Source of the DNA: Hygrocybe punicea
Taxonomy: Eukaryota; Basidiomycota; Agaricomycetes; Agaricales; Hygrophoraceae
Length of the DNA stretch: 64,000 bases
Reading direction: 5' to 3'
Assembly: GCA_963556145.1 (NCBI GenBank)
Contig: OY744467.1
Span: forward strand, 1,736,001-1,800,000
Each line of letters starts with the position of its first letter. Positions within the stretch are counted from its first letter, which is position 1. A program made the position numbers and the translations under genes. Shown piece after piece: positions 22,864 to 34,910 of this stretch. The notes under the pieces are model-generated. The model was not told where the DNA came from and searched no databases. It was given only the letters and a program-made list of their open reading frames with translations.

Positions 22864-23020
22864 TGTAGTAGTTGTGCCTGTACTGTCATGTGACTGGATT
22901 CCCATGGTTCGTCATAGTCAGTAGCTGATCTGATGTAGTAGACAGTTCCCATTCCAGTCTTTGCATGCTTTCCAGCTAGACTCCTTCGGAGAGTCCCTCA
23001 GCAGCCCCCGACCCTCTCCA
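22864..23020 (-). repeat. Solo/remnant 157-bp LTR (TGGAG...CTACTACA family)
   Basis: Read on the minus strand it starts TGGAGAGGG and ends CAGGCACAACTACTACA, as in the other small LTRs of this window. It contains the TCACATGAC-like element in the same position. Flanked on the right by internal sequence of the same element family or of the host hAT. Confidence 0.6.
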
Positions 23021-23602
23021 ACGTTCTGTTGCACGGGCATGGGCTTTGGGGCCTGTGTGGGCATCAAATGGTCGGGTGTTGTGGGACTGCGGTCTGGGAC
23101 ACGTTTGAATGTGCTTTCTTGCATGGGCATGGGGTTTTGGGCCGGGGTGGGACTTGAGATGCGTTCGGACGCGTTTTGCAGCGGGGACGGTGTGTTTGGG
23201 GCTGACACGGGCATGTGATGCGTCTCCCGTTGGGTTTTGGGCACGGGGGTTCACATTTGGGCACTATTTGATGACAGGGCATCATGCAACATGTTGGGAC
23301 ATGGTTTCGTGCGAGGATGGGGCCGTTTGGGTTGACATGGAGATGCCGTTGGTGGGTGATGTTTGGGTTGAGGTGGAGGCGGTGGGCACTTGCTGGGGGA
23401 AAATGGAGGTATTGGTAAGCGGTTGTGGCTGGGTTGTTGCATCTGTTTGTGTTGATGCTGATATGCGGGTATGCCAAGACCCACAGTCACGGGTATAGGT
23501 TTTGCCCAGGTCCAAAAAAGGTAACCCATACCCGTACCTGGCAGTACCTGTACCCACAACCCGTGCGGGTTACCCGTACCCATGTCATTGCCCAAGTCCA
23601 GG

Positions 23603-23695
23603 TTGTTTCAAAAGCAGTCAATCTTCTTCTTGTCCGTCGTGTACTCTTTGTCCTTGATTTTGATGTTGATCTCACATAAGAATTGGCCAGAGTAT
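23603..23695 (-). pseudogene. Gag-like ORF, middle fragment
   Basis: On the minus strand this reads CEINIKIKDKEYTTDKKKI and then, after a TGA, NNLDFG, which joins GSTTNQWL of the fragment at 21494 once the hAT element is removed. It is bounded on the right by the copia LTR. Confidence 0.55.
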
Positions 23696-23923
23696 TGGAA
23701 TATATAGTGTGCAGTGGTTGTTGACCGCTAAGATATTTATGTGGAATTAAAATTATATTTGCCTCTCTCTGAGAGGGTTTTTATACTACTTTCTAAATCT
23801 ACTAGAAGTTTCTTGTGTTCAGTAGAATAACTGCTGTGCTTCCATCGGACAGGTGTGTTGAGTTCCATGGTCACGTGATGTGGATTACCAATCCATTCTG
23901 CGACTATTCAGCCACTATTCCCT
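23696..23923 (-). repeat. Copia LTR (left on this strand; 3' LTR of the element)
   Basis: Matches 38075-38312 along its whole length with scattered differences and a short deletion. Contains CACGTGATG near its end. Confidence 0.8.
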
Positions 23924-24139
23924 TGGTTGAATACTCTTCGACTCATTCCGGGTCGCGGTAAACATTGTCCATGTATTCCATTATTTGTTCCACTCTTTCC
24001 GGTTCCTCTCTGGTCAATAGACCAAGTTCAGCTGTGAACTTTGCATGAAGCAGGCAAGGTAACCCTTTTGTAAATATGTCTGCTAGATTTTCTTCAGAAG
24101 GAATCTACGTGACTTTAAGGATACCAGATGCCACGTGAT

Positions 24140-24540
24140 CTCATAGGAAATGTGGATTGATATCTATATGTTTCATCCACATGTGGAATTCTGGGTTGTG
24201 CAATATAGCAATCATGGCCTGATTGTTGGATCGTAGAATTGATGTCTCGTCTGACTGTAGGTCCAATTCCTTCAATAAGTTTCTATGCCAGATCAACTGC
24301 TTCATGGCATGAGTAGCAGCAACATATTCCGCTTTGGCTATTGACAATGCAATTGTGCTTTGCTTCTTCAAGCTCGAAGCCATGGCTCCCCCTGCAATCA
24401 TGAACACATGGATTTCCGGTGCGGGTTGGATCCCCAATCGGCATCGACATAATGAATGGTTTCCATCATAATCCATTGGTCCTTTCCACTGTAGGTTAAT
24501 TCATAATCCATTATTCCTTTTAGGTAGCAGAATATCCTTT
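24140..24540 (-). pseudogene. Copia RNase H domain
   Basis: Minus strand: SLKKQSTIALSIAKAEYVAA (catalytic E of the copia RNase H), KQLIWHRNLLKEL, SNNQAMIAILHNPEFH, then KHIDINPHFL. This is the classic KHID..YHF copia ending, here KHIDINPHFL. Degenerate, and separated from its RT by the LTR inserted at 24561. Confidence 0.8.
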
Positions 24541-24560
24541 TAAGTGCTGTCCAGTGTTCC

Positions 24561-26242
24561 TGTTACGTTTCCAACTCCGCTTCCAACCCCGATGCCCATT
24601 CCGATACCCACCATGATGATTCTGCACTGCACACCTTCCTTTTTCATTTCATTTTGTCCTTTGTCTTCTTTTCAATGTCATTGTTTCTTCTTCTGGACAT
24701 CCTTGTATTTTCTTATACTTGCCCTTGTTCTCTTTTCTTCCTTTCTTCTAGAACAATCCAGACCAACCATGGACACATCCCCACATTACCTTGCTGTACC
24801 CGAATAGTCTCCTTGCCGATGGACATCATCGCTATTGTCTTTTCCCTTGCCCTGACATATTGTTGACTTCATCCCACGACAAACCGATTCACAATGGCTG
24901 TACTCCCGACACAGCTCATTACCGTAATTGTTATTGGCAGCATTGCCATCACCTTCCTGATCGGTTTCTACTTTGTTATGATCTATCTTTGGCATCGGCA
25001 CCAAAACCCTTCTGCCATTGATACACCCGACTTCCACCTCGACAATATATCAACACGTAATTGACAATTGCCATTCTCGGATATTTGGTTTCCATATTCA
25101 TACCCTGTGCCTACCATTATCCTTCCTGACGATCCGACGACATTCCTCACCTGCATGCGAACTCTGAATAATCCCCGATCACGAGACATTTCACTGTTCT
25201 CTCTAATCCGACCATCGCCGGAGCATACTCTTTTGGACTTCGACCACAGACCATACGACTTCCCAAACAGTAAACCAACCCCTATCGCATATTGTTCGCA
25301 CGACACCGCTTCAATGCAGTACCTGACAACTTGTTCCCACAGCTTGTCACTCATGCCATGACTCGAAACCTGGACCCACATTCATTTATCCTTTTCCATC
25401 TATGATCTTGATACCTCCCACACTCGTTTACAATGATACCCTTTCTTGGACAAATACCGACATCAGGTGGACCGCATTGTTCCACAGACAGGACAAGACA
25501 TCACCCCTCGATACATCATTGACACAGACATCGTCATCCGGTACAGCTTCTGCTGTTTGCATGTCTGACCTCGACTAGCCCACTGTCTTAGTTGGTTTTT
25601 CCTCCAGACATTCCTTTATTTTCTTTCATACCACCAACCTTGCCGCTATATCCCACATTACCTCAAGACACTCCCTTCACCAATCCTACACTGGACGATA
25701 CCCCTCTTCGACCTGACTGTGCATTGCACCTGCCAGACTGCGCACTTGCCTGTTACAGCAAGTATAGACCCCGAATTGGCAATTCTGCATATCACATGAT
25801 CCGATGACAAATCATCCGAGTCATCCGGACCTCTTCTATCCTCAATGATACCCAGGCCTCCAGTTGGATCACGAGAACATCGACATGAGGACGCCTCATG
25901 TACGCCTCATGGTGAACACATGGTAGAGTTGGACATGTTGTGGCTTCATGGTTGTATTTCTATTTACCTCCCCTCAAGACCAGTCACTATATATACTGTT
26001 CTTGTTGTTGGTTCGGACTTTTTCTTCTTTTCCTTTCTTTACGTTTAGTCTGGTTCTTGGGGCAGACCCCCTTATCTTGGGTAACCCCCACAGTTCGCAA
26101 TGACATTGTACCATGAACCCCCCCTCTTAGCAGTGTTGTCTTAGTAGTAAGCAACAATGAAAACTGCTCTCCTCTCCTCTGGAATCCGATCCCTAGTTAA
26201 GTTGATTGTTGCCAGAGCCCGCTGCAGAAGCGATCCGTAACA
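24561..26242 (+). mobile_element. Solo LTR, 1.68 kb (family A)
   Basis: Starts TGTTACGTTTCC, ends GCGATCCGTAACA (TG...CA), and has the 5-bp duplication GTTCC at 24556-24560 and 26243-26247. No internal region, so it is a solo LTR. A second copy in opposite orientation lies at 26938-30910. Short ORFs inside are not conserved between the copies and are not called. Confidence 0.84.
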
Positions 26243-26247
26243 GTTCC

Positions 26248-26937
26248 AGACTTGGGTTCCGTGTGAATTGTGCAATGGTTACAGTTGTATACATGATATT
26301 GGGTCTTGTTGTGTGCGCAGCATACAAGAGCTCTCTGACTCATGTCACATACTCGATCGAGGTGTGTTTCCACTTGCTCTTGTCAGTTTCAATTTTGTTT
26401 ATTCATAGGACCATGTTCTGATCCATTGGGGTTGATATCGATTTTGCATCCTTCATTCTGGCCTTTCCGAGTATCTTCTGGATATAACAGCTTTGTGACA
26501 GGGTGACTTTCCATTGTTGGTGGTCTTGTTTGATATGGATTCTGAGCAGTAACATTGGCTTTCCAATGACTGTTACCATGTACTTTTCTTTCAGCTGGTT
26601 GATTATCCACTGATTCATTGCTTGGTTGTTTGCATAAGGCATAAGGTCGTCGACCCATATGATGGAGTAGTTTTCACCTTCCTGATAGTAGTACGTGCAG
26701 TAGTCAGTCTGCAATCTCATATAATGAATTCCTTCATTGTGTTATTGAAATCTGTGTTCCATACATTTCTGGCTTGCCTGAGACCATATATAGGGTGTAT
26801 GAGTCGGCAAACCCATCCATTTCCATCCTCAAATTCTGCTGGCTGTTTCATGTACAGCTCCTCCTTCACCCATCTGTTAAGGTATGTGCCTTTGATATCC
26901 ATCTGCTGAATATCCCGTTGATGGCAAAATATGCAAG
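26248..26937 (-). pseudogene. Copia reverse transcriptase, central/C-terminal part
   Basis: Minus strand: CHQRDIQQMDIKGTYLN (first catalytic Asp, D in MDIKGTYL), GWVCRLIHPIYGLRQA, then the catalytic box as IIWVDDLMPYANN (usual copia YVDDML), GKPMLLLRIHIKQD and ISTPMDQN. Stops and a frame change near 26717 show decay. It continues upstream at 30911-31032. Confidence 0.82.
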
Positions 26938-29900
26938 TGTTACGGATCGCTTCTGCAGCGGGCTCCGGCAACAATCAACTTAACAGGGGATCGGCTTCCA
27001 GAGGGGAGAACAGCAGCTTTCATTGTTGCTTACAGCTAAGACAACACTGCTAAGAGGGGGGGTCAAGGTCTAATGTCATTGCGAGCCGTGGGGGTTACCC
27101 AAAACAAGATGAGTCTGCCCCAAGAACCAGACTAAACGTAAGGAAAAGAAAGAAGAAAAAGTCCGAACCAACAACAAGGACAGTAGATATAGTGAATGGA
27201 CTTGAGGGGAGGTAAATGGGAATCCAACCATGAAGCTACAACATGTCCAACTACACCATGTTTTCACCATGAGGTGGACATGAGGTGTCCTCATGTCGAT
27301 GTTCTCACGATCCAACTGGAGGCCCGGGTGTCATTGAGGAATAGAGGGGCACCTAACCTTCCCACACTACAAGTCAAATGATACTAGGTGATGGCTGTTG
27401 CCGTCTAGTATAGTTTGACTTGATTGCCTTATTTCTCTACTCCAGCAATATCCCCAGCAATACCAGGAACATTGTTACTACAAGTTGTATATCATAGATT
27501 AGATAATGATATCTGTCCAAAATGGGGATCAGGTTCAGGATCTTGCCGCCGCTGCCCCGGATCTTTCCGCCGCTGTCAGGCGACCCTCGAGCTCACTGTC
27601 AGCAACAGCGAGCTTGACTTACTCACTCTCCCCCCGTCTTTTCAAGCTGATTTTTTTGTATATAATATATTTATTCTTGTACTTACTATAGATAGACTAA
27701 TATACATAATAATACAGCAAATAAAAGAGAAATAAAAGAAACAAAAAATAAGGATACATGGGGTGCTACCATTGAACCGGTGGGTACTCACCTTCGCGGG
27801 GGCGCCGGATGGGGTCTGAAATTGGTGGCAAAGGGCACTAGAGGGCTGGGACGGATGATGGGGGGTGGGGAAGGTTGTATGGAGTGGGGGGTGGCAATGC
27901 ATGGCGGGGAAAGGGCCTGGAAGTGAGGCGGATGAGTGAAATGGAAAGGGGATAAATGGGGGAGGGCTCCTGGCCCCAAAAAAGCGGCGGGAAGGGGTAA
28001 GTATGTGGGGAACAAGCAGGAGGGGGATGGGTACTCACCTGTACCATTAGGGGCCCCCCGCGGCCCTCCCAATATCCCACCTTCAATGAAGCAAGTGGGG
28101 ACGTCATCTCAGATGGCCCCATCGTCCATTCCATGGGTTTCGCCGTCCCAATTGGTCCCGTCATCGAGTTGCGCGAGGGTGGCGACTAGGGCGGTTGCGA
28201 CGGCGATATCTCAATGACACCGCCGCCGCTAACCACACCATCGCCGGTGGCAACCCTCCATGTTGCCTTCGTCGTGTTTATTGCTGTACGCCAAGCCCGC
28301 CGCCGCTGGTTTCGACGTTCGAGACCGTTGGTTGAAAAAGTCGGGCGCACTCCTGTGCGGCTTTGAGGACATCCGGGGTGGTGGTCTCTGCACCAATCAT
28401 CGCCGTCATGGTCGTCCTCCTTGTTTCCGTCGTCGTTGAGGGGGTGGGTAGTGGGAGCGTGGCAGGAGGCAAGTTGGGAGGCGGGCATGTGGTAGTAAAA
28501 GGTAAGTGAACAGTCACATGCCTTTTAGGCTTTTACCACCACCATCCCCCATTCCGCTGCGCTCCCACTCCCCACTGCCTCAACAACAACAGAAACGAGG
28601 ACGACGAGGACGACAGCGACGATTGGCACCAAGGCCGCCCCCCTGTATGCCCTCAAAACCAAGTAGGAGCGCCCCCGCCGTTTTCAACCAATGGCCTCGA
28701 ACTTCAAAACTAGCCGCGATGGATCGGGCGCGCAGCAATGAATGCGATGGAGGCAACGTGGTGGGTTGCCCATGGCAGTGGTGTCGTCAACGGCGTCGTT
28801 GTCGTCAAGGTATCATCGCTGGAACTGCCGCCATCACCACCCTCGCGCAACTCGATGACGGGACCGATTGGAACGGCGAAACCCACGACGGGGCTGCTGG
28901 GGACATCAAAGATGATGTCCCCATGTTTTTATTAATGGTGGAATACAGGGAGGGCCGTGGGGGGCCCAATGGCGCAGGTGAGTACCCGCCCATTCCTGCT
29001 CTTTCCCCCATTTACTGACCCCTCCCTGCTCCTCGTTTGGGGCCGGGAACCCTCCCCCACCCCTCTCCTTACTCTGGTCACCACCCATCTCGTTTACCGG
29101 CCGCTTCCCCACCACCCACTTCCACCACCCCAGGCTGGCCATCCTCCCCCGCTCCCCGCGTCCTTCCCGCCCCTCCGGCGCCCTTACCCATCACCAGTGG
29201 ACCTGATGCGACACCTCTGTGAAGGTGAGTACCCACCGGTTCAATGGTAGCACCCCATGTATCCTTATTTTTTGTTTCTTTTATTTCTCTTTTATTTGCT
29301 GTATTATCATGTATATTAGTCTATCTATAGTAAGTACAAGAATAAATATATTATGTACAAAAAAATCAGCTTGAAAAGACGGGGGGAGAGTGAGTAAGTC
29401 AAGCTCGCTGTTGCTGACAGTGAGCTCGAGGGTCGCCTGACAGCGGCGGAAAGATCCGGGGCAGCGGCGGAAAGATCCCGAACCTGATCCCCGTTTTGGA
29501 CAGATATCATTATCTAATCTATGATATACAACTTGTAGTAACAATGTTCCTGGTATTGCTGGGGATATTGCTGGAGTAGAGAAATAAGGCAATCAAGTCA
29601 AACTATACTGGACGGCCACAGCCGTCGCCTAGTATCATTTGACTTGTAGTGTGGGAAGGTTAGGTGTAGAGGGGGTCCGGATGACTCGGATGATTTGTCA
29701 TTGGATCATGTGATGTGCAGAATTGCCTATTCGGGGTCTACACTTGCTGTAACAGGCAAGTGCGCAGTCTGGCAAGTGCATTGCATGGTCGGGTCGAAGA
29801 TGGGTATTGTCCAGTGTAGGATTGGTGATGAGAGTGTCTTGAGGTAGCGGGGACATAGCGACAAGGTCGGTATAAAGGAAAACAAAGGAATGTATGGAGG

Positions 29901-30910
29901 GAAAACCAACTAGGATGGTGGGACAGTCGAGGTCAGACATGTGAACAGCATAAGCTGTACCGGATGATGATGTCTGTGTTGATGACGTATTGAGGAGCAA
30001 TGTCTTGTCCTGTCTGTGGAACAATGCAGTCCACCTGATGTCGGTATTCGTCCAAGAAAGGGTATTGTTGTAAACGAGTGTGGGAGATATCAAGGTTATA
30101 GATGGAAAAGGTTAAATGAATGTGGGTCCAGGTTTCGAGTCATGGCACGAGTAACAAGCTGTGGGAATAAGATGTCGGGTACTGCAATGAAGCGATGTCG
30201 TGTGAACAATATGCGATAGGGGTTGGTTCACTGTTTGGGAAGTCGTATGGTCTGTGGTCGAAGTCCAAAAGAATGTGCTTCGGTGATGGTCGGATTAGAG
30301 AGAACAGTGAGATGTCTCGTGATCGGGGATTGTTCAGGGCATGTGTGCAGGTGAGGAATGTCGTCGGATAATCAGGGAGGATAATGGTGGGCACGGAATA
30401 CGAAAGTGAAAACCATATATCCAGGTATGGCAATTGTCAATTACGTGGTGAGATATTGTCAAGGTGGAAGTCAGAAGTATTGATGGCAGAAGGGTTTCGG
30501 TACCGATGCCAAAGATAGATCATAACAAGGTAAAAACCGATGAGGAAGGTGATGGCGATGCTGCCAATGATGATTACGATAATTAGCTGTGTCGGGAGTA
30601 CAGCCATTGTAAATCGGTTTGTCGTGGGATGAAGTCAACAATATGTCAGGGCGAGGGAAAAGACAATAGCGATGATGTCCGTCGGCAAGGAGATTATTTG
30701 GGTACAGCAAGGTAACGTGGGGATGTGTCCATGGTCGGTCTGGATTGTTCTGGAAGAAAGGATGAAAAGAGAACAAGAACAAAAATAAACAACAATGTCC
30801 AAAAGAAGACAAAAGGTAAAGGGGAACGAAAAAGGAAGGTATGGTAAAGTGGAATTGTCATCGTGGGTAGCGGAGTTGGAATCGGAGTTGCGGAGTTGGA
30901 AAATGTAACA
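26938..30910 (-). mobile_element. Solo LTR family A, inverted copy, split by a foldback element
   Basis: This is the reverse complement of the LTR at 24561-26242, with an exact 5-bp duplication GCAAG at 26933-26937 and 30911-30915. Without the 2317-bp insertion at 27350-29666 it measures about 1.65 kb, matching the other copy. Two independent insertions of one family, 700 bp apart and head-to-head, thus flank the copia RT segment. Confidence 0.83.
27350..29666. mobile_element. hAT-type foldback element, 2.3 kb with ~450-bp inverted ends
   Basis: Terminal inverted repeats of about 450 bp (27350-27800 / 29219-29666) start CACCTAACCTTCCC. The 8-bp duplication TAGAGGGG lies at 27342-27349 and 29667-29674. 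The LTR copy at 24561-26242 supplies the empty site (about 25829). The interior is also a diverged inverted repeat (28020-28500 vs 28510-28990), so nearly the whole element folds on itself. Each arm encodes a similar short G/T/P-rich translation (TGPIGTAKP, ATLAQLDDGT) but no recognisable protein. Confidence 0.82.
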
Positions 30911-31032
30911 GCAAGCAATGTCTGTAACTTCTTGAACCGCATCGCAGGAGCAAATGTTCCAGTTTTGCTGAAATCCACTCTGGGCTTCTGTGAAAACCCC
31001 TGGGCTACTAATCGGCCCTTGTCCCTAGCGAT
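30911..31032 (-). pseudogene. Copia RT, fragment between two insertions
   Basis: Minus strand reads ARDKGRLVAQGFSQKPRVDF, then SKTGTFAPAMRFKK. This is the canonical copia RT start (KARLVAQGF...D...TFAPV). It links the fragment at 35345 (WKYNEMGAIA) to that at 26937 once both insertions are removed. Confidence 0.8.
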
Positions 31033-31048
31033 TAGTGCTACCGAAGTT

Positions 31049-31517
31049 TATGGCCAGTCAGGGGTACACCCGCAGTGCTCTGGGGCTGTACTCGGACCCG
31101 TACCCGTCACGGGTACGTACCCGAGGCCAAAAGTATGGGTATGGCACGGGTTTTGTAGGGGTACAGGAAGAAACATGCAAAATACCCCATTTTTACCTGT
31201 TTTTGGTGGTTTTTATGGTTATTGTGGACGGAATACTGGTCGGATCCCTTTAGTGTAAAGGAGCACAATGTTCAGAATACTGTGGGGAGTGTTGAGAGCA
31301 TTTTTACATATTTTTACAAGCAATGATTCTCATTATATCCCTCAAAAATAGCGAAAAATACCCCAAAAATTGAGTTTTTGATGTTTCTTCTCCCAAAAAA
31401 AATACAGCCCATACCCGCGTGGGTACTGCGGGTATTCTGAGGCTGGACTCATACCCTTAACCCGTGGTACCCGTACTCTTAACCCCTGGGGGTATTGCAT
31501 ACCCTTGACCTGCCCTA
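31049..31517. mobile_element. hAT-type MITE, 469 bp, ACGGGT class
   Basis: Ends TATGGCCAGTCAGGGGTA / TACCCTTGACCTGCCCTA are inverted. The 8-bp duplication CCGAAGTT lies at 31041-31048 and 31518-31525. It sits 16 bp inside the left end of the 4.3-kb element. Subterminal TACCCGT/ACGGGTA repeats; AT-rich centre. Confidence 0.8.
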
Positions 31518-31880
31518 CCGAAGTTCAGTTCAGTCCAGTTCAGACCCATTTTGGCTGAACTCTGAACTGAACTCTGGGTTCAGTTCAGGATTTTACGTGA
31601 ACTAAACCTGAACCGCTGTGAACCGTTTGGATTTTTTTTTCAGAGCCTGAACTGAGTTCATGAACAGTTCGGACACTTAATTTTAGTATTATCACGCATT
31701 TTACCAAAAAAATCACAATATATTACCTATCTAATCTATCTAGTAAATATTCAAATTCAACTTTATCCATTTGGTATCGCCTGGTTCTGGTGGCACTGAC
31801 ACTGGGCTGGTGAATGGCACGGGTCTACCATGGGTTCTTTTCTGCAACCTGTACCCGTACCCGTCAAACCCTGTACCCGT

Positions 31881-33919
31881 TGGAGAGGTCCCGAGGGACC
31901 TCTCAGGGTGCTCATGCTGGAATCGTGTAGAACAGAGTCGATGTGAAAGGATGAGACTGACTACTACATCAGGAAGCCTACTGACTAAGGACAACCGTGC
32001 GAACTGGGTCACATGACAGCCCAGGCACATCTACTACAAGTGCCCCTCCTCATGGCGACGCCCTCATCGCCAAGAGCTAGCAACAGAAAACAAAAACCAA
32101 ACTGAACTGACCAAAAACAATCTCCAAATCACAACTCCCAGTCCCTCACAATGCCCCAAGTCACAGTTGGGGCCTTATATCGTGAAGCAGGACAATATTG
32201 TCCTCCAAAATCAATCGCGGTGCAGGGTGTGGGTTCTCATAGTCCATGAACAGGCTGGGTGGTCGTGCATAGGTAAGTAGGTGCAGAATGGTGTCATGGC
32301 CAGTGTATAGGCAGTGGTCGAATGGAATGAGCAAAACCAGGTCAAGGGAGAGCAGTGAGAAGCTGAAAAAAAGAACTAAGGGAACAAAGGGAATATGTAC
32401 TGGGGCACTAGAGTGGGCGCCAGCGTCAAGAGATCTCTTCGTGTGAGCTCTGGGAAGCAGTTGCGAGGCTGTGGTGGGCCTCGCGAAGCTGCAAGGGCTG
32501 GGGGTGCAAAATGTGGGGGCCATGAATTAGCGGTGTGGCAAAGGGTGGTGGGGCCTGGAAAGTGGTGGGCCGGGTGAGCGGGGTGCTCCATGGCATCAGG
32601 CGTGGGTGCATGGCTGTTTACACTGGGAAGCAGGGCCGTTTATGCTTAGTGTTTAACAGGGGTAAGGGTCAACCCTGGGTTTTTGGCCCAAGGGTATGGA
32701 GGGTAGGGGTAGGGTGTTGGGAATTCATACCCTTTACACACCCAGGGTTGCAAAGGGTATGACAAAGCATGCCAAGCATATATGGTAATTCTATACAAAA
32801 ATATTTGACCTTCAGTAATGAAATTAATTATAAAACACTCAAAAATGATATCTGAGTACATTACAACACAATTATTTCTGCTTATGTCAGACCCTTTTCA
32901 ACCCCTACCCTTAGGGTAAAGGGTAGGGTTTTCCAGGGTAAGGGTAAGGGTTGGGCTTTTCAGACCCTAGGGTTACCCCTGTTAAACACTATTTATGCTG
33001 GGAAGCGGGGCTGTTTGTGCTGGGAAAGCAGGGTGCACCTCAGTGACGTGGCATGATGCTGGGGTGCTTGAAAAGGGCAGTGGGGGGCTCTAGCAGGTCG
33101 AGCAAGGCTGTGGTGAGTCTGGAGTAGCTGTATGCAGCCGGGAATCACGAAAATGCGGGGGTCACGACGCGGTGACGTGGCAGGCATTGGGTCACCAAGA
33201 AGGGCGGGGAGGTCTCATTTGGGGTAACGGAGTGCAACGGGGGCTCTGGCATGTGGAACGTGGGTGCCGGGGGTTGGATGAGTGTGGGTTGGGCTGTGGT
33301 ACACAAAGAAACGGGGGTCCAATGGGGAAAATGTGGCGGATCCGTGGTGTGACCAAAAAGGCCAGTGTCCGCGGATTTGTGGTGGCATAGGTGAGCGTGG
33401 AGCTCTGGTACGCCGAACGAGGGTCCATTGGGTTAAATGGGCCTGCCTGGGGCTGGGAATGATGAAAGAAAACAAATGAAATGAAAAAGACGGGGGGTCG
33501 AAAATGTGATGTGGCCTGCCGCTTGGGTGTTGAGAAGGGTCGTGGGTGCGTTTTTGGGTCAACGCGGGGCCCTATTGGGCTGAACATGAGTGCTAGGGGG
33601 TAACTAGAGTGTTGTACGGCTGTGAATGAAGGGAAAATCCGTGGTTGCACAGCCATGGGTGGTGAGGCCGAAAAAGGTTGTCTCGCAAGAAAAAGCATAA
33701 AAAAGGCTAGGGAACTGAAGAAAAAAGGGATCCGCGAGTCGATCGCACTCTCATCACCACGTGGAGAGGTCCCGAGGGACCTCTCAGGGTGCTCATGCCG
33801 GAATCATGTGGAACAGAGTCGATGTGAAAGGATGAGACTGACTACTACATCGGGAAGCCTACTGACTAAGGACAACCATGCAAACTGGGTCACGTGACAG
33901 CCCAGGCACATCTACTACA
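31881..33919 (+). mobile_element. Small non-autonomous LTR retrotransposon (TRIM-like)
   Basis: 158-bp direct repeats (31881-32038, 33762-33919) run from TGGAGAGGTC to CATCTACTACA. Near the start they hold a 10-bp inverted repeat with a 2-nt loop (GAGAGGTCCC / GGGACCTCTC). The interior of about 1.7 kb is non-coding. Related interior sequence adjoins a similar LTR at 62977-64000, confirming a real family. The flanks do not show a clear 5-bp duplication. Autonomous partner unknown. Confidence 0.77.
32647..32991. mobile_element. hAT-type MITE, 345 bp, with telomere-like subterminal repeats
   Basis: Ends TAGTGTTTAACAGGGGTAAG and its inverted counterpart ...CCCCTGTTAAACACTA. The 8-bp duplication TTTATGCT lies at 32639-32646 and 32992-32999. 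Subterminal GGGTAAGGGT/AACCCT repeats resemble fungal telomere repeats but are internal to the element. AT-rich centre. Confidence 0.82.
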
Positions 33920-34010
33920 CCATTGCCACGGGTATGGGTTTGCGGGGGGTTAATCCACAGGTCCTCAGCCATGACTGGGTGGTGTTGGGCACACCACCAT
34001 CCTCCCAGTT

Positions 34011-34195
34011 ACCTCACGGTTGCAGCGCCGACATCAATTGATGTCATGGTGTGCATCCGTGAGGTATGTTGGTGGTGGGTTTGCAGGTCCTCAGCCATGA
34101 CCAGGTGGTGTTGGCACCACCATCCTCCCCGTTACCTCACGGTTGCAGCGCTGATGTCAATTGATGGGGCGGTGCGCATCCGTGAGGTACATTGG
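34011..34195. repeat. Two TCAATTGA hairpins
   Basis: Cores at 34034-34041 (ACATCAATTGATGT) and 34157-34164 (ATGTCAATTGAT). Each lies between ACCTCACGG and CCGTGAGGT arms; the two units are about 120 bp apart and near-identical. Confidence 0.74.
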
Positions 34196-34199
34196 TGGT

Positions 34200-34910
34200 G
34201 GGATGGCGGTGGCCTTTGTCATGGTCATGGTTGCGGTTGCGGTTGTGGTTGTGGTTGTGGTCACTGTTGATGTTGATGTTGTTGTTGTTGTTGTATTTGG
34301 AGGGCCATGGGTTGTCATTGTCACAGTGGTGATGGTGGCTGCTGTTGTCACCCTTGTCCTCACCACCTGTCGTCCTTGTTGGGTGTGTGGTGTTTGTGTT
34401 GTTGGTACTGCTCTCGTTGTCATTTGTGTAATTAGTAGCTAAGAAAAAAGAACAAAAAAAAACAAACCTACTGCAACGGGGGGTGGGTGCACCACCCTCT
34501 TGCTGCCCTTCTCCCCATGTCCCATCATTGTCCATCATCATTGTTGCTGTTCTTGTTGTTGTTGTCGCTGTTGCTGTTGGTGGTTGAGTGGATGCGCTGG
34601 TGCCACCCCAAATGACGTTCACACTGATGCTGGCGCTGCTGCTGCTCCTGCTGGTGGTGGTGTTGTGCTGGTGCTGGTGCTGGTGCTGTTGCTGTTGCTG
34701 CTGCTGTTGCTTTTGCTGCTGGTGCCACTGGTGCTGATGTTGTGCTGGTGCTGTTGATGTTGCACGACCTGCGGTTCCTCGCGTAGTTAGTAACATAGAA
34801 ATTAAAAAAGACTTATTATGTGGTTCCACCGCGCTGCTGCTGCCTCAGATGCTGGTGCTGGTGCTCACATTGTGCATTGTCATTGTCACCAGCACTGTTG
34901 TTGTTGTTGT
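34200..34910. repeat. Trinucleotide tracts (GTT/GCT)n
   Basis: Long runs of GTT, GGT and GCT codon-size repeats at about 34210-34300, 34540-34760 and 34890-34915 give Q-, N-, H- or L-rich ORFs in every frame on both strands. These are composition effects and not called as genes. Confidence 0.7.

Larger units (their letters stand above)
21495..23594. mobile_element. Non-autonomous hAT-type element, 2.1 kb
   Basis: Terminal inverted repeats are imperfect (TAGGCAATGACACAGGTA at the left; its counterpart ends TGTCATTGCCCA at the right), with ACGGGT-type subterminal repeats. An exact 8-bp duplication AGTCCAGG lies at 21487-21494 and 23595-23602. It interrupts the gag-like ORF (minus strand). It contains a TCAATTGA hairpin, a 758-bp MITE and a small antisense LTR. 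No transposase. Confidence 0.84.

Noticed and set aside
24544..25381. Several 70-130 codon ORFs in both strands of the 1.68-kb LTR
   Set aside because: Frames are not preserved in the second LTR copy at 26938-30910.
28506..29018. 170-codon ORF in the foldback element
   Set aside because: Not maintained as a frame in the opposite arm; likely chance openness of GC-rich sequence.
34137..34829. 230-codon Q/N/H-rich minus-strand ORF
   Set aside because: It spans GTT and GCT tracts and a TCAATTGA hairpin inside a non-autonomous hAT element; no conserved domain.
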